From the NCBI GenBank assembly GCA_963693365.1, contig CAVNZM010000005.1, positions 4,588,001 to 4,652,000 of the forward strand: a stretch of DNA of 64,000 nucleotides, given 5' to 3'. Position 1 is the stretch's first letter; each line of letters starts with the position of its first letter. Both the position numbers and the translations under genes were made by a program. This DNA comes from Amoebidium appalachense. Its lineage: Eukaryota > Ichthyosporea. The notes beneath the pieces were generated by a model. That model had not been told where the DNA came from. It saw nothing but the letters and a program-made list of their open reading frames with translations, and ran no database searches. Positions 23,649 to 54,431 of this stretch are shown here, one piece after another.

Positions 23649-23925
23649 GGTGATATGATAAGTATGAGTTCATAGGTTTTGGCATGGCCCACGTACATAA
23701 CTGTTTTGGGAGATCCGATGAGCTAGACCGCTTTCATCACATTTAAAATTTGTCACCAAGGCTCAGTAGTCTAAATATGGAGACTCAAGGAGCAGGAATC
23801 ATGCCTGTACGATTATTGCAAAACCAATCCACGTGTCGTCATAGTGCACGCAGCATTGGCCCAACGAAATCACTGTTCGTTTTTTTTTTTTGTTTTTTTT
23901 AAATTTTTTTGTTGTTTTTTTTGCC

Positions 23926-23986
<61 letters not shown>

Positions 23987-24699
23987 CACGTAGGCCTTTT
24001 GCAATGCGCGTGCACGTGTGTCACGTTGTGTGTGTTGGTGTGGGTGGGAACCGGTGGCTTGGATGGAGGGCCCGGTGGTCGGGCCGGGGTTGGTGTGTGT
24101 ACATGTGTGTGTGTGTGTTTGGGGAGGGGGGGGGGGGGGGGGGGGGGGGTCTTAAGCTTAGCTACATCTACGTATACAGCAGCTTTGCAGTAAATTTGAA
24201 ACAACCAAACAATAGTTTAGACAGACCACAATATAATATTCGTGAAGCAAATGACGGGCAGCTGGGGGGTTCTTTTTATTTTATTCAACAGCCAATATTA
24301 ATGCCCGATTCAGTCGTGTCTTACTTGCAAATAATATCCTCGTCCCACTGGATCACATCAATTTTTGCCACCTTCAATGCACATAATGCCACCAACATTT
24401 TGAACCACTTGTGCAATATCATGATTAACTATTCGGCGCCCACACATAGGGTTAATCATATAGTATGTCGTCCGACACTGACTGAAGACACTTCGTTACA
24501 AACGAAGGTGTTGGCAGATTATGACACGTTGATGCACTTAAGAGTAGCTATATAATATGTACAAACGTTAACCTAGGCCTTCTAGCCACACCGGCATGAA
24601 GTACTATCACGGGGCATGATTTTACTCGAGTACGTCGGCAGAGTTGGTTCAAAACGGTCCACTGAGCCGAAAAACACCATTGCCCAGGTGAAAGGGGAA

Positions 24700-24741
<42 letters not shown>

Positions 24742-25023
24742 GGCATAATATGAAACAGGTGCACCGAAAAATCGAGCGTGGGCAACCAGGTATGAAGAAC
24801 AGATATAATTGAAAGCCGGTTAAGTTAAGAAGAAGCTTAAAAAAAAAAAAAAAAAAAAAAAACTGCCGCAACCTCTCGGTCCTAGCATGGTTGCTGCATA
24901 CATCCAAAAAACTAGCACACATGCACTCGCCAATAATCGTAATCACTGCTTGTCCCAAGTTTCCGCCCATCCGAATTCTGACAGGAGGATGTCACCGAGT
25001 TCAGCCTAAAAACTTAAAAAACA
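23649..25023. other. Spacer between the 190-aa protein and the BAH gene 3' end
   Basis: Holds a 58-nt poly-G (23928-23985), poly-G at 24130-24150 and 24704-24740, and poly-A near 24840-24861. A frame from about 24150 to 24555 stays open for over 130 codons without simple repeat but resembles no family and has no convincing start; not called. Confidence 0.5.
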
Positions 25024-42421
<17,398 letters not shown>

Positions 42422-42587
42422 CTGTAAGAATGAAAAATCCCTCATGTCAACGTGCCTTCCACGCAGTCACATCATAGGTGTCAATAACTTGATCAGCTCT
42501 AACATCTTCCCCCCCCCCCCTCCTCCTCCCCCCCAACGCGCCTCGGGCACACGCCTTCCTCTCTCGTACCCATCTCTTCCCACCCAC

Positions 42588-43159
42588 CCAAAGCCGAAAC
42601 TAGGGCAAAACACACTCCGTCCCCCTTCCTCTTCCCGTCTCCTTTAGCGTCGCCCACCCACAACATGACCATAACCAACAAGGAAATAAAAATAAGGATG
42701 ATTCCAATAGCGGAGCTCAGTTTCAGTATTTCAATATCTGGATCTGCTACGAGCAACGGCCCAGCATTTTTTTGTTTGGACCCAAACACTTCTTCAGTTT
42801 GGAACATGTTGTGCTTCAGTGGTTAACCAATCAGTGTGCTCGATGATCGGAACACATTAGTCATCTGGGTCGGACAGCCAGTATACCCACAATTGCGAAT
42901 AAGCCAAACCACTAAGTACACATGTTGATTCATTCAAAAAAGTATTTCGTCTGCATGCGTTGGTAAAATAGAAATAGGGAATATGATCAAGACAGAATGT
43001 GCAAGAGTCCCCACCTGGCTCATCCAGGCACTCATACGGGTCCTCTGGGGTCACTATGGGTCCATCCGATTGGCCTCCCGAACCGGCAGCCGGCCTGCCA
43101 TCTGTATCCTCCTCTGTGCATGCCAGAAGAGTGCTTAGCACACCAGCCAACCAAAGTGC
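42588..43159 (-). CDS. Candidate exons of a small Cys-containing single-pass membrane protein
   Basis: Reading the minus strand after a CCAG acceptor, 43159 begins ALWLAGVLSTLLACTEEDTD, which looks like the end of a signal peptide followed by an acidic segment. The frame then has six cysteines, including a CTFC pair, and one N-glycosylation site (NES). It reaches a stop at 42857, but a 75-nt intron (donor TGG|GTATAC, branch-like GACTAAT, weak acceptor CTGAAG) would join it to a second frame carrying a clear membrane helix (SSAIGIILIFISLLVMVMLW) at about 42724-42660. That second frame also has its own ATG at 42807. Its end at 42588 has a phase-1 GTGGGT donor that fits the first BAH exon at 42421. 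So this may be a separate gene or the 5' part of the BAH gene. No family recognised; low confidence on all boundaries. Confidence 0.3.
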
Positions 43160-43546
43160 CTGGATATATTAGTATGCAAATGGACAAGAAAAGAGCGATA
43201 AAAAACCGTCAAAATTCTGGATATACATGGGAAAATATCTGGATACGCGGGCAAAGTGGACAAGGAGAGAGGTAATGCACCGCAAAAATGGTGGGTATAT
43301 ATAACCGAAAATGCCTGGATCTATATTGGAAAAATAAGTTAACCCCAGAAAGCATCCCTGGATATCGAGATAGAATATCCCGAAAAGCAAAAGCAGAGAG
43401 ACAATCTAAACAATAACGTTGACACCGTCAAACAAGCAATTAATGGGGTAAAACCCAGTCAAACCCACATTGCACAAGAAACAGACGCGCTAGTCAAGAC
43501 ATGCTTCTGGACACAGCGCCCCGGGGGAGGGGGGGGGGGGGGGGGG

Positions 43547-43965
43547 TTTGAATGCGGAACGCAGTACGAAGTACGCATACACGATGAGAAGCATGGTGCA
43601 GGACACATGCAAAGGCAAACATTCAAGTATGCAACATCAGCCATGCGCACAGTATGCGTCATAAGCAGAGCCCATCCTCAGGGAGGGCCCAAGTCATCAA
43701 TTGCGTCTGAGTTTCGACCCCTTAGCCCGCGTATATACGACGCTCCAACTCAGACAGCAGCATCAACTGAACTTGGGTGGGTCAACCCGTCTTGATCAAA
43801 GACGAGCAGGGTTGCTTATGCAAGCAAGGTGAGCAGAACGGTGAAGATGTGTGTGTAAACTAATGCAGTGCAGCGAAAAACGCGTATGTGCTTACAGATG
43901 CACGACACAGAGCAACCATGCCCGGTTGCATGGAAGTAAAGATGTCTCCACACAGTGGTCTGTCC
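43547..43965 (+). repeat. Dispersed repeat, family 2, copy e
   Basis: Full-length copy flanked by poly-G on both sides (43526-43546 and 43966-43982), upstream of the BAH gene. Nearly identical to copy c. Confidence 0.9.
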
Positions 43966-44149
43966 GGGGGGGGAGGGGGGGGATGATTAAACACTAACAG
44001 CTTCTGGGACAACGAACCAATAACGGAGCAGCACATGTAGATACCGTTTAGACACATTCGGAACACAAAGAGAATTGAAGCACACGCTACAGCACTTGAA
44101 CAAAATCACATAGAGAGGGTGTGCCAACAGTGTGTAGCATGTTTATGAG

Positions 44150-44182
<33 letters not shown>

Positions 44183-45476
44183 CGCCAGTCCACCCATGCC
44201 TTCTCACCGCGTCTTCAAGCATACCACGACTGTTGCCTGCTTATCCCCCCCTCTCTCCCCTCCTCCCATCCACCCCCAAGAGGGAAAAAAAAAAAGAAGA
44301 AGAAAAATGGAGAAGAAAAAGAACACACACAAACACACACACACACACACTCACTCACGCGCGCACGCACCCAAGCAGCCTGCACAACCACACAAGCATA
44401 CGTACACAGGTACATCTTCACATGAGAAGCAACCACATCTACTCACAAAATACATGCTCTTTCAGCTTTCCCTCCAATTCGTCCCCTCCTTTACTTCAAC
44501 CTCGTGTTTCCAAGGATCCCTTTACAACTTCGATCCCTTTACAACTTTCGTACAAAGATTACTGCAAACACCAAGCAGAAGAGCCTGTTGCTTGTCCCAG
44601 AACAGACTGTGCAGGTCACAACATGACGACGAACAAGTTCAAACCGTGGTCTTTGCAGGCAATTCCTGGACCACTGAACGAAACCACTTTGAAAGATGCG
44701 ACCTTTCATGGAATAGCGATGGGGGGTTGTGCAGGTAGAGTACATCCTATGGCACAGAGGTATTGTTTAAAAACATGTCTGCCAGTGAACGAGAGGGTGG
44801 TGCACGTGTATAGGTATGTGTCAAGATGCGGGCATATATACAAACGCAAAAGAAACTGTGTGTGTGCAGGTACTCCGATAGCCTATCGCTTGCCCTATAG
44901 TCTTCTAGTGTGCTTTCGAAGCCGTGCTCAAATTCACTAACTTCTGCAACGAACCTTTAACCAACAATACAGACAACGGAAGGTCACATACATATCTGAC
45001 AAGAACAACCTTGCTTTGTGCCTCAGACGAAAACACGAACATCTGTCACAAAAAGATGGCTACACACACCACGGGAGCAGCAAGGGCATTAAAAGCCTCC
45101 ACCGCATTAGACTTTGGAGTGCAAACACCAAGTAGGCACTTCTGGTTTCCTCCCAGCACATGTTAAAATCAAAAAAGTATACACCATTACGTACCTTTCA
45201 TGACTGACGCTCTGTCAGCAGTGCCCCGCCAGATCAAGGTCACATAACATGGTGTCACCCAACCAAAGAGTAGCTGGAGTAGTATTGAAAAGTTTTAGGT
45301 TGAGTGCCAAAAACTATTACAAGGCTTAATAAGGCAAATTGTGAATCGTTCAGTGGTGTGGTGTGACCAAACGTGGAAGGTGCACGCTCCTCGAGCCAAA
45401 GTTGCAAGAAGCAAAGTGTTGTCTTCTGTGAAAGACCCCTTTCTTGTCGATTATATTTTTACAACAATGACTAGAA

Positions 45477-45552
45477 TCTCAACTTTCCTATGTATAAGCG
45501 TCGGCAAGGTTAGGTCTCAACTTTCCTTTATATAAGCGTCGGCAAGGTTAGC
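45477..45552. repeat. 38-nt tandem duplication
   Basis: Two copies of TCTCAACTTTCC...AAGCGTCGGCAAGGTTAG, differing at three or four bases near a TATAA-like stretch. Confidence 0.92.
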
Positions 45553-45882
45553 TCACCTGCGACTTGTACGTTGCACATGGACGCACCGCAATGCCGTTGT
45601 TACAGTTCAATGATGGCAAGCAGGAAATTTGGCATGTACAAAAGGCTATCGCTAATTACAAGGCCCTAACAGCCCAAAAGGTGTGGCACCCCGACAATCA
45701 GCTCAAACCCACTTCTACAAAAACAGTTCTCTTGGCCTTTCAAGGGTCCTGCCACTCCCCTGAGAAACGGTTTCATTGGGTTCACTCCGAGATTTTGAAA
45801 TAACGCAGTAACGGTTATCGACAGTGCTATCGCGCGACCGTGGTACTCAGAGGGCCGTGGCGCGACTCGCGCGACTATCGAT

Positions 45883-45920
45883 CAAGGCCTCCTAAATAGC
45901 ACACCATTTAGGAGGCCTTG
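45883..45920. repeat. Perfect 15-bp inverted repeat with 8-nt loop
   Basis: CAAGGCCTCCTAAAT and ATTTAGGAGGCCTTG around AGCACACC. It is flanked by three CTATCGAT boxes (about 45875, 45921 and 45935), the last followed by the CRE consensus TGACGTCA (45942-45949), then poly-C. Confidence 0.93.
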
Positions 45921-45950
45921 CTATCGATGACGGACTATCGATGACGTCAG

Positions 45951-45996
<46 letters not shown>

Positions 45997-46277
45997 CCCC
46001 CGCCCCCGCCCACCCGCGGTGCAGGGCTATGACGCTAATACAACAATTTATACAAACGAACATAGGAAGGGAAAGGGTAGGAAGGAGAAGGAAAGGGGAC
46101 TGTAGCCAGGGCGTGTGCTTGACAATGTGTAATTAAGGCACCTTAGTAATGCATGTGACGTGTGTACGCCGAGTTTGCACGCTCGCGTCCGTGTGTGTGC
46201 ACACGCGTACACTCTTGTCCTTGTGTTCGAATGTACCGTGTGTCCCATCATGTCTGGCGGCTGTCAGTGTCCCGCCA

Positions 46278-46431
<154 letters not shown>

Positions 46432-46501
46432 CTGTTGTGTGTGGGTGTGGGTGGGCGGGGGGAGGGTGAGTGTGTGTGTGTGTGTGTGTGTGTGCGTGTG
46501 C

Positions 46502-46551
<50 letters not shown>

Positions 46552-46671
46552 TTTTTCTTCGGATTTTCTTTGTTTGCCTGGCAGTGGGTGAGGGAACACC
46601 ATTACGATCAGTTTTCTCCAGAAAGTAATCAAGAGGAACACTTTTCTCTTGGCACAATTACCGTCTATATA

Positions 46672-46677
46672 TTTATT
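46672..46677 (-). terminator. Candidate poly(A) signal of ARPC2
   Basis: AATAAA on the minus strand about 130 nt past the ARPC2 stop codon, in a short unique region. Confidence 0.5.
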
Positions 46678-46802
46678 ATTTTGCGTGCTCTGCTTCGATA
46701 CCCCTGTGTCACCCGTTGCACCTGCAAGAGTCTTTATATACCAGGCTCCCCATAAGCCCATTGATGCTGCAGTGTAGAATTCCTCCCGGTGGTGCCTGTA
46801 GG

Positions 46803-46849
46803 TTACTTGCGCACAAAGGTCTTGCCACTGCAAGGTATGTGTGTGTGTG

Positions 46850-46886
<37 letters not shown>

Positions 46887-46895
46887 GCGCACACG

Positions 46896-46952
<57 letters not shown>

Positions 46953-48615
46953 GTGTGGGCATGTGCTTCCGAATATCTTCCCCGTGCTGTCGGCAGGAAA
47001 AGAGGGGCGGGGGAGGGAGGGGGGGGGAAGAAGTCAGTGATGCAGGAATAATGGCCCCGGGGGCCGGGAAGCAAAGTTTACCTATTCCTTATCACTAGCT
47101 ACACGTCATATGTTCACTTGCAAACACGCACATGCATATGCCCCCCTCCCTCCCCCCCCCCCCCCCCCCCCCCCCCCCCCTTTATCCCCGCCCCCCTCCC
47201 TTCAACCGCTCCGTGTCACACACGGTGAACCTCCACAGTAACAGTGGGATGCGCACAGGCACACACCCAACCAAGCACGCGAGCATACTGGCGCGCACAT
47301 CACAGACAGATGCACGGGCACGCACATACACACACATCCCACAACTCCTAGCATCAGAGCACTCTTCCTCTTCCCTCCTGCACCACCACCCCGCAGTGTC
47401 TTGCCTACAGTAAACCATACACACAGGCATATGCACACATGCACAAGCACACACACACATACACACATACACACACGCACACACAGACACACCCACCCCA
47501 ACCCCTCAACCCCACCCCTCACCTCCCAACCCCACACCCCAACACGCACGCACACACACCTTGCAGTCTTCTTCTCGGTCTTGACCTCCGGGCGTGCGCG
47601 GTTGAGGATCTTGAGGGAGTCAGCCACCCGGGCACGCATGCGGCAGTGGAGGTAGGCCTTGCTGCACTTGATGTGATAATGCAGGTAGTCACGGAACGTC
47701 TGCATGGCCCCCATGCGTGAGACTGGGCCAGTGGCTGCGGTTCACTCATTCATTTACACAATAATGATGGAAGGAAACTACACACACTAAGATGTTGGAA
47801 AAACTGCCAGCGAGAAGGGGGGGGGGGGGGGAGGGGGGGGGGGGGTAGGGAGGAGGTTGACAGGCATACCTGGATCATGTTGATGCAGTTCTCTCTTTGG
47901 GGATCCTGGTGCGCGGGACCTTTGAAAGTTGGCGCCTTAAAGTGCCGCGGGAACAACACTGTATTAGGGAGCAAAAAATCAATATCAGAGTTGACTATTT
48001 GCTAAATGTGGACGTGAAATGTAAATTTGAATGTGAAAGATCTCTGGATGTGCCTGCATGGAAGCAAGCAAGATTGAAACAGCGGCTTTAGGGAGGTGGC
48101 GGGACAAAACGGGCAGAAACCGAGAGGTAGGGTATATAGAAAAGAGAGGCAAGGGCCAGAAGGGCGGGGTTTGTGTATATCTCTTGCATGTGCAAGAACA
48201 TACGAATGTCATGTACGTGTACACTTAGGCATTTGGATATGTCTGGGTGTGCCAAAACGTCCCGATGTGTGCATGTGCGTGCTACTTGAGTGCACGACCA
48301 CCCTCACAGAATCCCGCATGCATCTGTGCACAGAAACATGTGCTAAACCCGTCAGGCACCCATACCAGTATCTGTCCACTTGCAAAGGCCTTGTGCAATA
48401 AAACAATATCTTTCGATTAACGCCCCCCTTCCAATATCCCAGTTGTACACTTATTGTACTTCTATAGGCTACATACTCATCCCATTTGAATTGATTCTAT
48501 AGTCTTCCGATGGTGGTATTTTTTACTTTGTTTCTTCTTTTTTCTTTCTTTTATTTTTATTTTTATACATTTTTCAATTTTTTTTTCTTTTTTCCTTTCT
48601 TTCTTCTTTCTTTTC

Positions 48616-48651
<36 letters not shown>

Positions 48652-48652
48652 T

Positions 48653-48683
<31 letters not shown>

Positions 48684-50906
48684 GGGGGGTTACCAAAGGT
48701 GACGTAGCTGATGTTTGCCTCTGTCTTGGCATTGAGGCCTGCAAGCTCTGCAGGTGGCTCCTGCACACGTGATTTCCAATTACTATATATGGAAGGTATT
48801 CTCACCCTGCCTAAGGCACCATCATCTGGACCTTCTCCCATTCATGCTATTGCCCAAAAAAGATATGAAATATCCATGGTGCATGTGTCGAACTTTCTAG
48901 CAGCCGCAAGATTTGTGTAATTTAACTCGAATTTTTCAGCAACGGCAAGACTTGTGTGATTTAGCTCATGTTCCTGCACAGACCAGGCTAATAAGAGATT
49001 ACAAACCAGAGACAGGAAAATTCTTTTCCTCCTCCCCACCCCCCCCACCCACCCACCCACCCACCCAACCATCTACCCACCCACACGACAGGCGCAAATT
49101 CATTGGCCTCTCCCCGTAACAAAAAAAAAAAAAGAATTCCGTGGTAGGAAGAGACACAATGCATACTCATGCTCATGCACTAGCCCTATCTTACTCAACT
49201 CCGCCCACCAACCCCACCCCACCCACCTTGCTGAAAATGACTTGTGGTGCCTCCTGCACCTTCTTTCTGGCATCCACGAACTCCTACACAGGTGCAAGCA
49301 TTATATTAGTAAACACTCTGCAAACATGCAGAGAGCCGACCCTCCCCCTCCCTCTTCCCCGGGTACCCGAGAGCCCGCATTCATGCACGCGCCTGCCCAC
49401 CTGCCCACCCGCCCGCCCGCCCGCCTGCCCGCCCGCCCGCCTGCCGGCTCTCCCGCCAGCCGACTCTCCCGCCAGCTCGTCCCCGCACATGCATGCACAC
49501 CCACGCACACACACGCACACGCACACGCACACGCAAACACGCTCATATGCAATTCGCACGCGCACGCGCACGCGCACGTGCACACCCACATGCACACCCA
49601 CATGACAACGTTGCCGCCCCCACAGCCACCACCAAACAGCCTAAACCACCCATTCGTGCAAGAACGTTCCCCGTGTACCTAAATCCCTCACAACGCATCT
49701 CCTGTCCCTCGTCTTAACTACTACTACCCCCCCCCCCCCCACTCCCCCCCCTCAAAATCTCCTTCCCCTCCCCCACACCCATCCGCCCACCTACACACAC
49801 ACGCACACACACATCCCACCCCCCGACCCCCCACCCCCACCCCCACCCTTCCCCCCAAACACACCCACACACCTGCAGGAAGACCTTTCCAATGACCACG
49901 TCGTCTGCGTCCTGGAATGTTGTGCTGAAGATGGCCGTCACTCGGTCCGGCTGTGCCTACAACCCACAAACGTGTCCTTATACGTACACTCATGGCCTAA
50001 ACATGCCATTCTCTGTAGCAGCCCCCCCCACACACACAGCCAGATACGGACATACACTTGCATATGCACAATCCGGATAAACCAAGGGCAACAAAGACAA
50101 GTGAGGGCGGAAGGGAGGGGGGGGGGGGGGGGGATGCCAAAAGGAGGGAGTAGTAACACCCTCCCCACCCTCCCCCCTCTCCTCCCCCAAGCCCTGCCGC
50201 TCTGGAAAAAAAAAGCACACAATTGTGCCCCCCCCCCCCCCCCCCCCCCCAAACATACACACACACACACACACACACACTCAGGCATTCACACGCACGG
50301 CTACTGCAGGCACAACATCTTCAATCCGAATCCCCCGTCCGCCTCCCCACATCCCAGAAAAGAAAACCAGGAACAAAAAAACACATGGTCCCTGACCAAC
50401 CCTTCGCTGCAATCCCTCGGTCCCCCCCTCCCCTTACCCGCCAATCACCCCACCTTCCACCCCTCCCCCCTCCCCCCACCCAAACAACCGTCGAAACCCC
50501 TGGCCACCTATCCTCCCCCCACCCTCCCCCCCCACCGACCCACCCACCACCACCACCACCACCACCACCATCTACCCACCCCTTTCCCCACACACCAGCA
50601 AAGCTCACACCGAGTCTGACATGCAGACATACCCATGGTGTCCCTTACAACTCCTCCACCTTTACCTCCTTTCACTCTCTCTTTCTCTCTCTCTCTCTCT
50701 CCCCCCCCCCCAACCCCCCTCTAGGGGAGGCATGGCATGCACACATGCACGTGGAGACACCTACCACGACGTATACGGAAGAGTCACTGCGGTAGTGGAT
50801 GGCAAGGGGGCTGTCTGACTTGGACTTGGCCTGTTGCAGGTCAAAGCACTGCACCCGCCCCGTGTAGAGTTTAGTGTGTGCGTGCGCGTGCGTCCGTTCG
50901 TGTGTG

Positions 50907-50950
<44 letters not shown>

Positions 50951-51744
50951 TGGAGGGAGGGGGAAGCACATCTCTCTCCCACCCTTCCTCCGTCCCAGAG
51001 CCCCCCCCCCCCCCCTCTTTTTTTTTTTTTTTTGGGGGGGGGGGGGGGGAAGGGGGGGGAGGGGGCAAATCTTACACATGTCACAGAGGAAGCGAACCTT
51101 AACTCAAGGGCTACTTCACGGCTGTTAATGATTATTGCAGTACCAAAGCCCAACCATGTATTGGACATATGGGACAAGGGGATAGGGATCTGTATGCAGA
51201 ATACATTGAGAAAAATGACCTTCTCTCCAAGGCCGGGCGGGAAGGTGGTGGGGGAGGGGGAAGGGGGGATTTAGAGGGGGGCGACAAGGTGCCCCCGGGG
51301 GGGGGGGGGGGGGGGGGGGGGAGGGGGCACAGAACGATCAAGAAGCTGTGTGCTAAGAAATGCGCCTGTATACAAGCACTGCCTCATCAACGCGAAATGA
51401 AAGAAGAAGAAAATGGGACGGCAAAGGGCACATGCAAGCAAATGGGGGAAGAAGGTGAAAAATAGAGAAGTGGATACGTACTTGTATTTGTGTGTGTAAA
51501 GGTATGTGTTGGAGGCCAGATGGGGGGGGGGGGGGGGGGGATTGCCTTTTCAAAGGGTGCAGCAAAAACGTTGCGCTTGAGCAGAGAGCATTTCCTGATG
51601 ACGTCCTCCTGGGGCTCGGGGGGGTTCTCCAGGTCGATCAGCAGAGACACGTCGTAGCCCTGCTCTGGGGTCGTCACAAGCCCCTTGTACTCCCGCTCAA
51701 GAACATCCTTGGCACCTGCTGCCTCCAGGTCCCTACGTTTGTTT

Positions 51745-51835
<91 letters not shown>

Positions 51836-52518
51836 TATACATTAGAGAGTGAGAACAACCAAAGAAACTACATGTGCATGGTAGTCTCCAAGGCTTTGTA
51901 CCCGCTGGCTTACGTAATTGGCCGGGGCGGCCTACGACGCTGCGGGACGTCTCCGGCCAGGTCCTTCTGGCTGTAATGACCAATCAGATCACTCAATATG
52001 TGATGACCAATCGGAATGCTTTAAAGTTTTAACGCAAATTTTCAATCTTATGAAGTTAAAAAGCCTGGGCAGGCGGATCATGTCTTATTTTTACTAATAG
52101 GCTGGGCCTGCGTCATTTTGAACCAATCTCCGTAAATCTAGATCTGATTACACGCGATCAAACTTTGTCTAATGACTGTCGCCTGCGGCAACATACAAGG
52201 TATGTTATAGGCCGCAGGGAGACAGCACTCAAAGTGACTATGTGCATGGGGAGTCATTGGGGACTTAATGGGGGAGACAGTAAAAAGGAGGGGGGGGAAC
52301 CAACTGTATAGGGGAGAAGGGGGTAAGCATGAAGAAAGCACACAAGTGGTACGGTGAATGACAACGAGTGTAAAAAATAACACAGAAGTTTGCAGCATGG
52401 GGTTCGTGGGGAGGGAGGAGGTGAAGTCCTCCTCGGCATTTAGTTTGAGGAAAGTGGAGGGAAGCCATATAACAACCCGTGCGTGACACAATCATTGAGT
52501 GTATGCATGAACTGCAAC

Positions 52519-52555
<37 letters not shown>

Positions 52556-52757
52556 GTGATCACAGACGCCTTTGATCCTGCAATCTTACAACAAACGGGA
52601 TTTTGCTTCAAATGGCAAAGACAGAAAAAATGCACCCGTACCATCTCATCGTGTGTGTGCCTGTGCATGTGTGTGTAACATGTCTATTGTGGGTGGCTTC
52701 GAAGGGGAGGGAGGGCGAGGATTGGGGAAGGGGGGGGGGGGGGGGGTTGTACAAAAG

Positions 52758-52838
<81 letters not shown>

Positions 52839-54431
52839 CGTGTGTGCGTGTGTGTATGTGCGGTGTGTGTGTGTGTGTGTGTGGTGCACGCGCGGGCGTG
52901 CGCACATGTGCCTGTGTGTGTACGTGTGTGGTGTGTGCGTGGTGTGCCTGTCAATGCTTGTGTTGAGGATGTGCAGGCCGTGTTGAGGATGTGCATGCGG
53001 GCAGGACAAGAACAACATGTGTGCATGTGGCGTATGGGCTGAGTGTAAGCATTTGAGCATATCATGTGTGTGTGTGCACGACTGCCTGAGTGAGTGTGTG
53101 TGCCCACGCACGTGTGTGTGCAGATATGAGTATGTATCTGCTTGTCTGTGTGTAGCTGGGGTATGTTGTGTGTTGTGTGTATGTGGTGCGCGTGCGTGTG
53201 TGCCTGCCTCTGCGCGAAGGTGTGCGGATATTATATGTGAGGAACCAGTACAGTTAATCTTCCAGGCACGACAGTTGAAGTTGTTCAGAATTTATATATA
53301 TATATATTCAAAAACTTGTTCAGAATTTATATATATATATATTCAAAAACTCTCCTAGAACACAACAAATGGACTCATTTTGTTATACGTTCAGGTGAAC
53401 AACTTGTCATGGCCAACCGGCAATGGTGCGCCCCTCCTCCCCCCCCCCCCCCCCCCCTCCCACCCAGCCATCACCGACACCCACCCAGCCACTCCCAGAC
53501 TCTTCTTCTCCACCCCCCCCCCCTCCCTTCCCCTACCACCATCACCACCCCCCCCCCCCCCCCCCCAGCTCCCTCTACCCAGCTCCGTCTCCCTCGCCCC
53601 TCTTCCCCCCTTTCCCCCTCCCCCCCAACCCCCTTTCCCCCCCACCACCACCACCACCACCACACACACACACACACACACACACGAACCACACATTATT
53701 CCGTGACTCACCGCTCTATTTGTAAATATCATACCCATCCACAAAACAACACGTTTAGTCCTTTCACACGAGCATATATAAAAAACCGAAAATAACAATT
53801 TTTTCACAAAAGCAAATGTGAAAGCTATGACCTAGAGCCCACTGGTCCCCCGGCAAATCCATGCACACTTACTTGTAGCACGACCACTTCAAACTGAGCA
53901 GAACTTTCGTTTTGGACTCGGGGGTGGTCATGTGATAGAGGACTCCGTCAAAGTCGGTGGCAATAAGCTCAATCGCCTCCGGCTTGTCCGAGAGCCTGTC
54001 AAACACCATGTTTAGCACAGCTTCAAAAAAAGGGGTTCGAGTGATTCCAGCTAGATCTCTGCTTGCTACGCACCGCCTTTTGCAATCAGTATTGGTTTAT
54101 ACAACGAACTAGAACCTTCCAAAAAGCCTGATATATCGTTTACATTTGCTTGCTATATGCTTTAGACGCAGGTGAAACTAGCCGGCAGTCCTCGACTTTC
54201 CCGAAGGCATCCGGTTTGAGCCACAACCGAAAGATGAGGCATGTCATCTCCTACCTTCAACCCCTCCCACCAACCCCATCCTCCCCATCCTCCCCGTCCA
54301 TCCTCCCCTATTCTACTACTTGTTAGCCTTCTATTTCCCTGACTATAAAAACCACTCAGGAAAACTCACGAGCTGAAAGCCCTTCGGAGGGCATCCTCGA
54401 CAATCCTGTTGTGGAACTCGAGCAGAATCAT
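46803..54431 (-). CDS. ARPC2: Arp2/3 complex subunit 2 (ARPC2, p34-Arc)
   Basis: Ten exons on the minus strand: 54431-54370, 53995-53873, 51732-51546, 50848-50765, 49956-49873, 49283-49227, 48760-48694, 47958-47870, 47699-47560 and 46827-46803 (TAA). They total 918 nt, 305 residues, against 300 in human. The protein starts [15 protein letters not shown] and shows DFDGVLYH, the [12 protein letters not shown] segment, [65 protein letters not shown] and the C-terminal GKTFVRK, all in family order. ARPC2 is the scaffold subunit that, with ARPC4, forms the core of the Arp2/3 complex and contacts the mother actin filament during branched nucleation. An insertion of about eight residues after VLFPRH ([14 protein letters not shown]) is longer than in human. 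Intron 3 probably uses a GC donor (AAAAG|GCAATC at 51545). An AATAAA on the minus strand at 46677-46672 lies about 130 nt past the stop. Confidence 0.97.
51746..51834. repeat. 56-nt poly-T then 33-nt poly-G
   Basis: In the sense (minus) strand it reads poly-C then poly-A and ends only about a dozen nt upstream of the ARPC2 exon 3 acceptor, an unusual purine-rich acceptor context. Confidence 0.95.
52521..52554. repeat. 34-nt poly-A
   Basis: Uninterrupted A run in ARPC2 intron 2; (GT)n follows at 52760-52836. Confidence 0.96.
53281..53350. repeat. 35-nt exact tandem duplication with palindromic AT core
   Basis: Two identical copies of a unit from TTGTTCAGAATTTATATATA to ATTCAAAAAC in ARPC2 intron 2. 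Confidence 0.95.

Noticed and set aside
24150-24555. 130-codon plus-strand open frame
   Set aside because: No family resemblance, no convincing start or splice context, and it opens in poly-G sequence.
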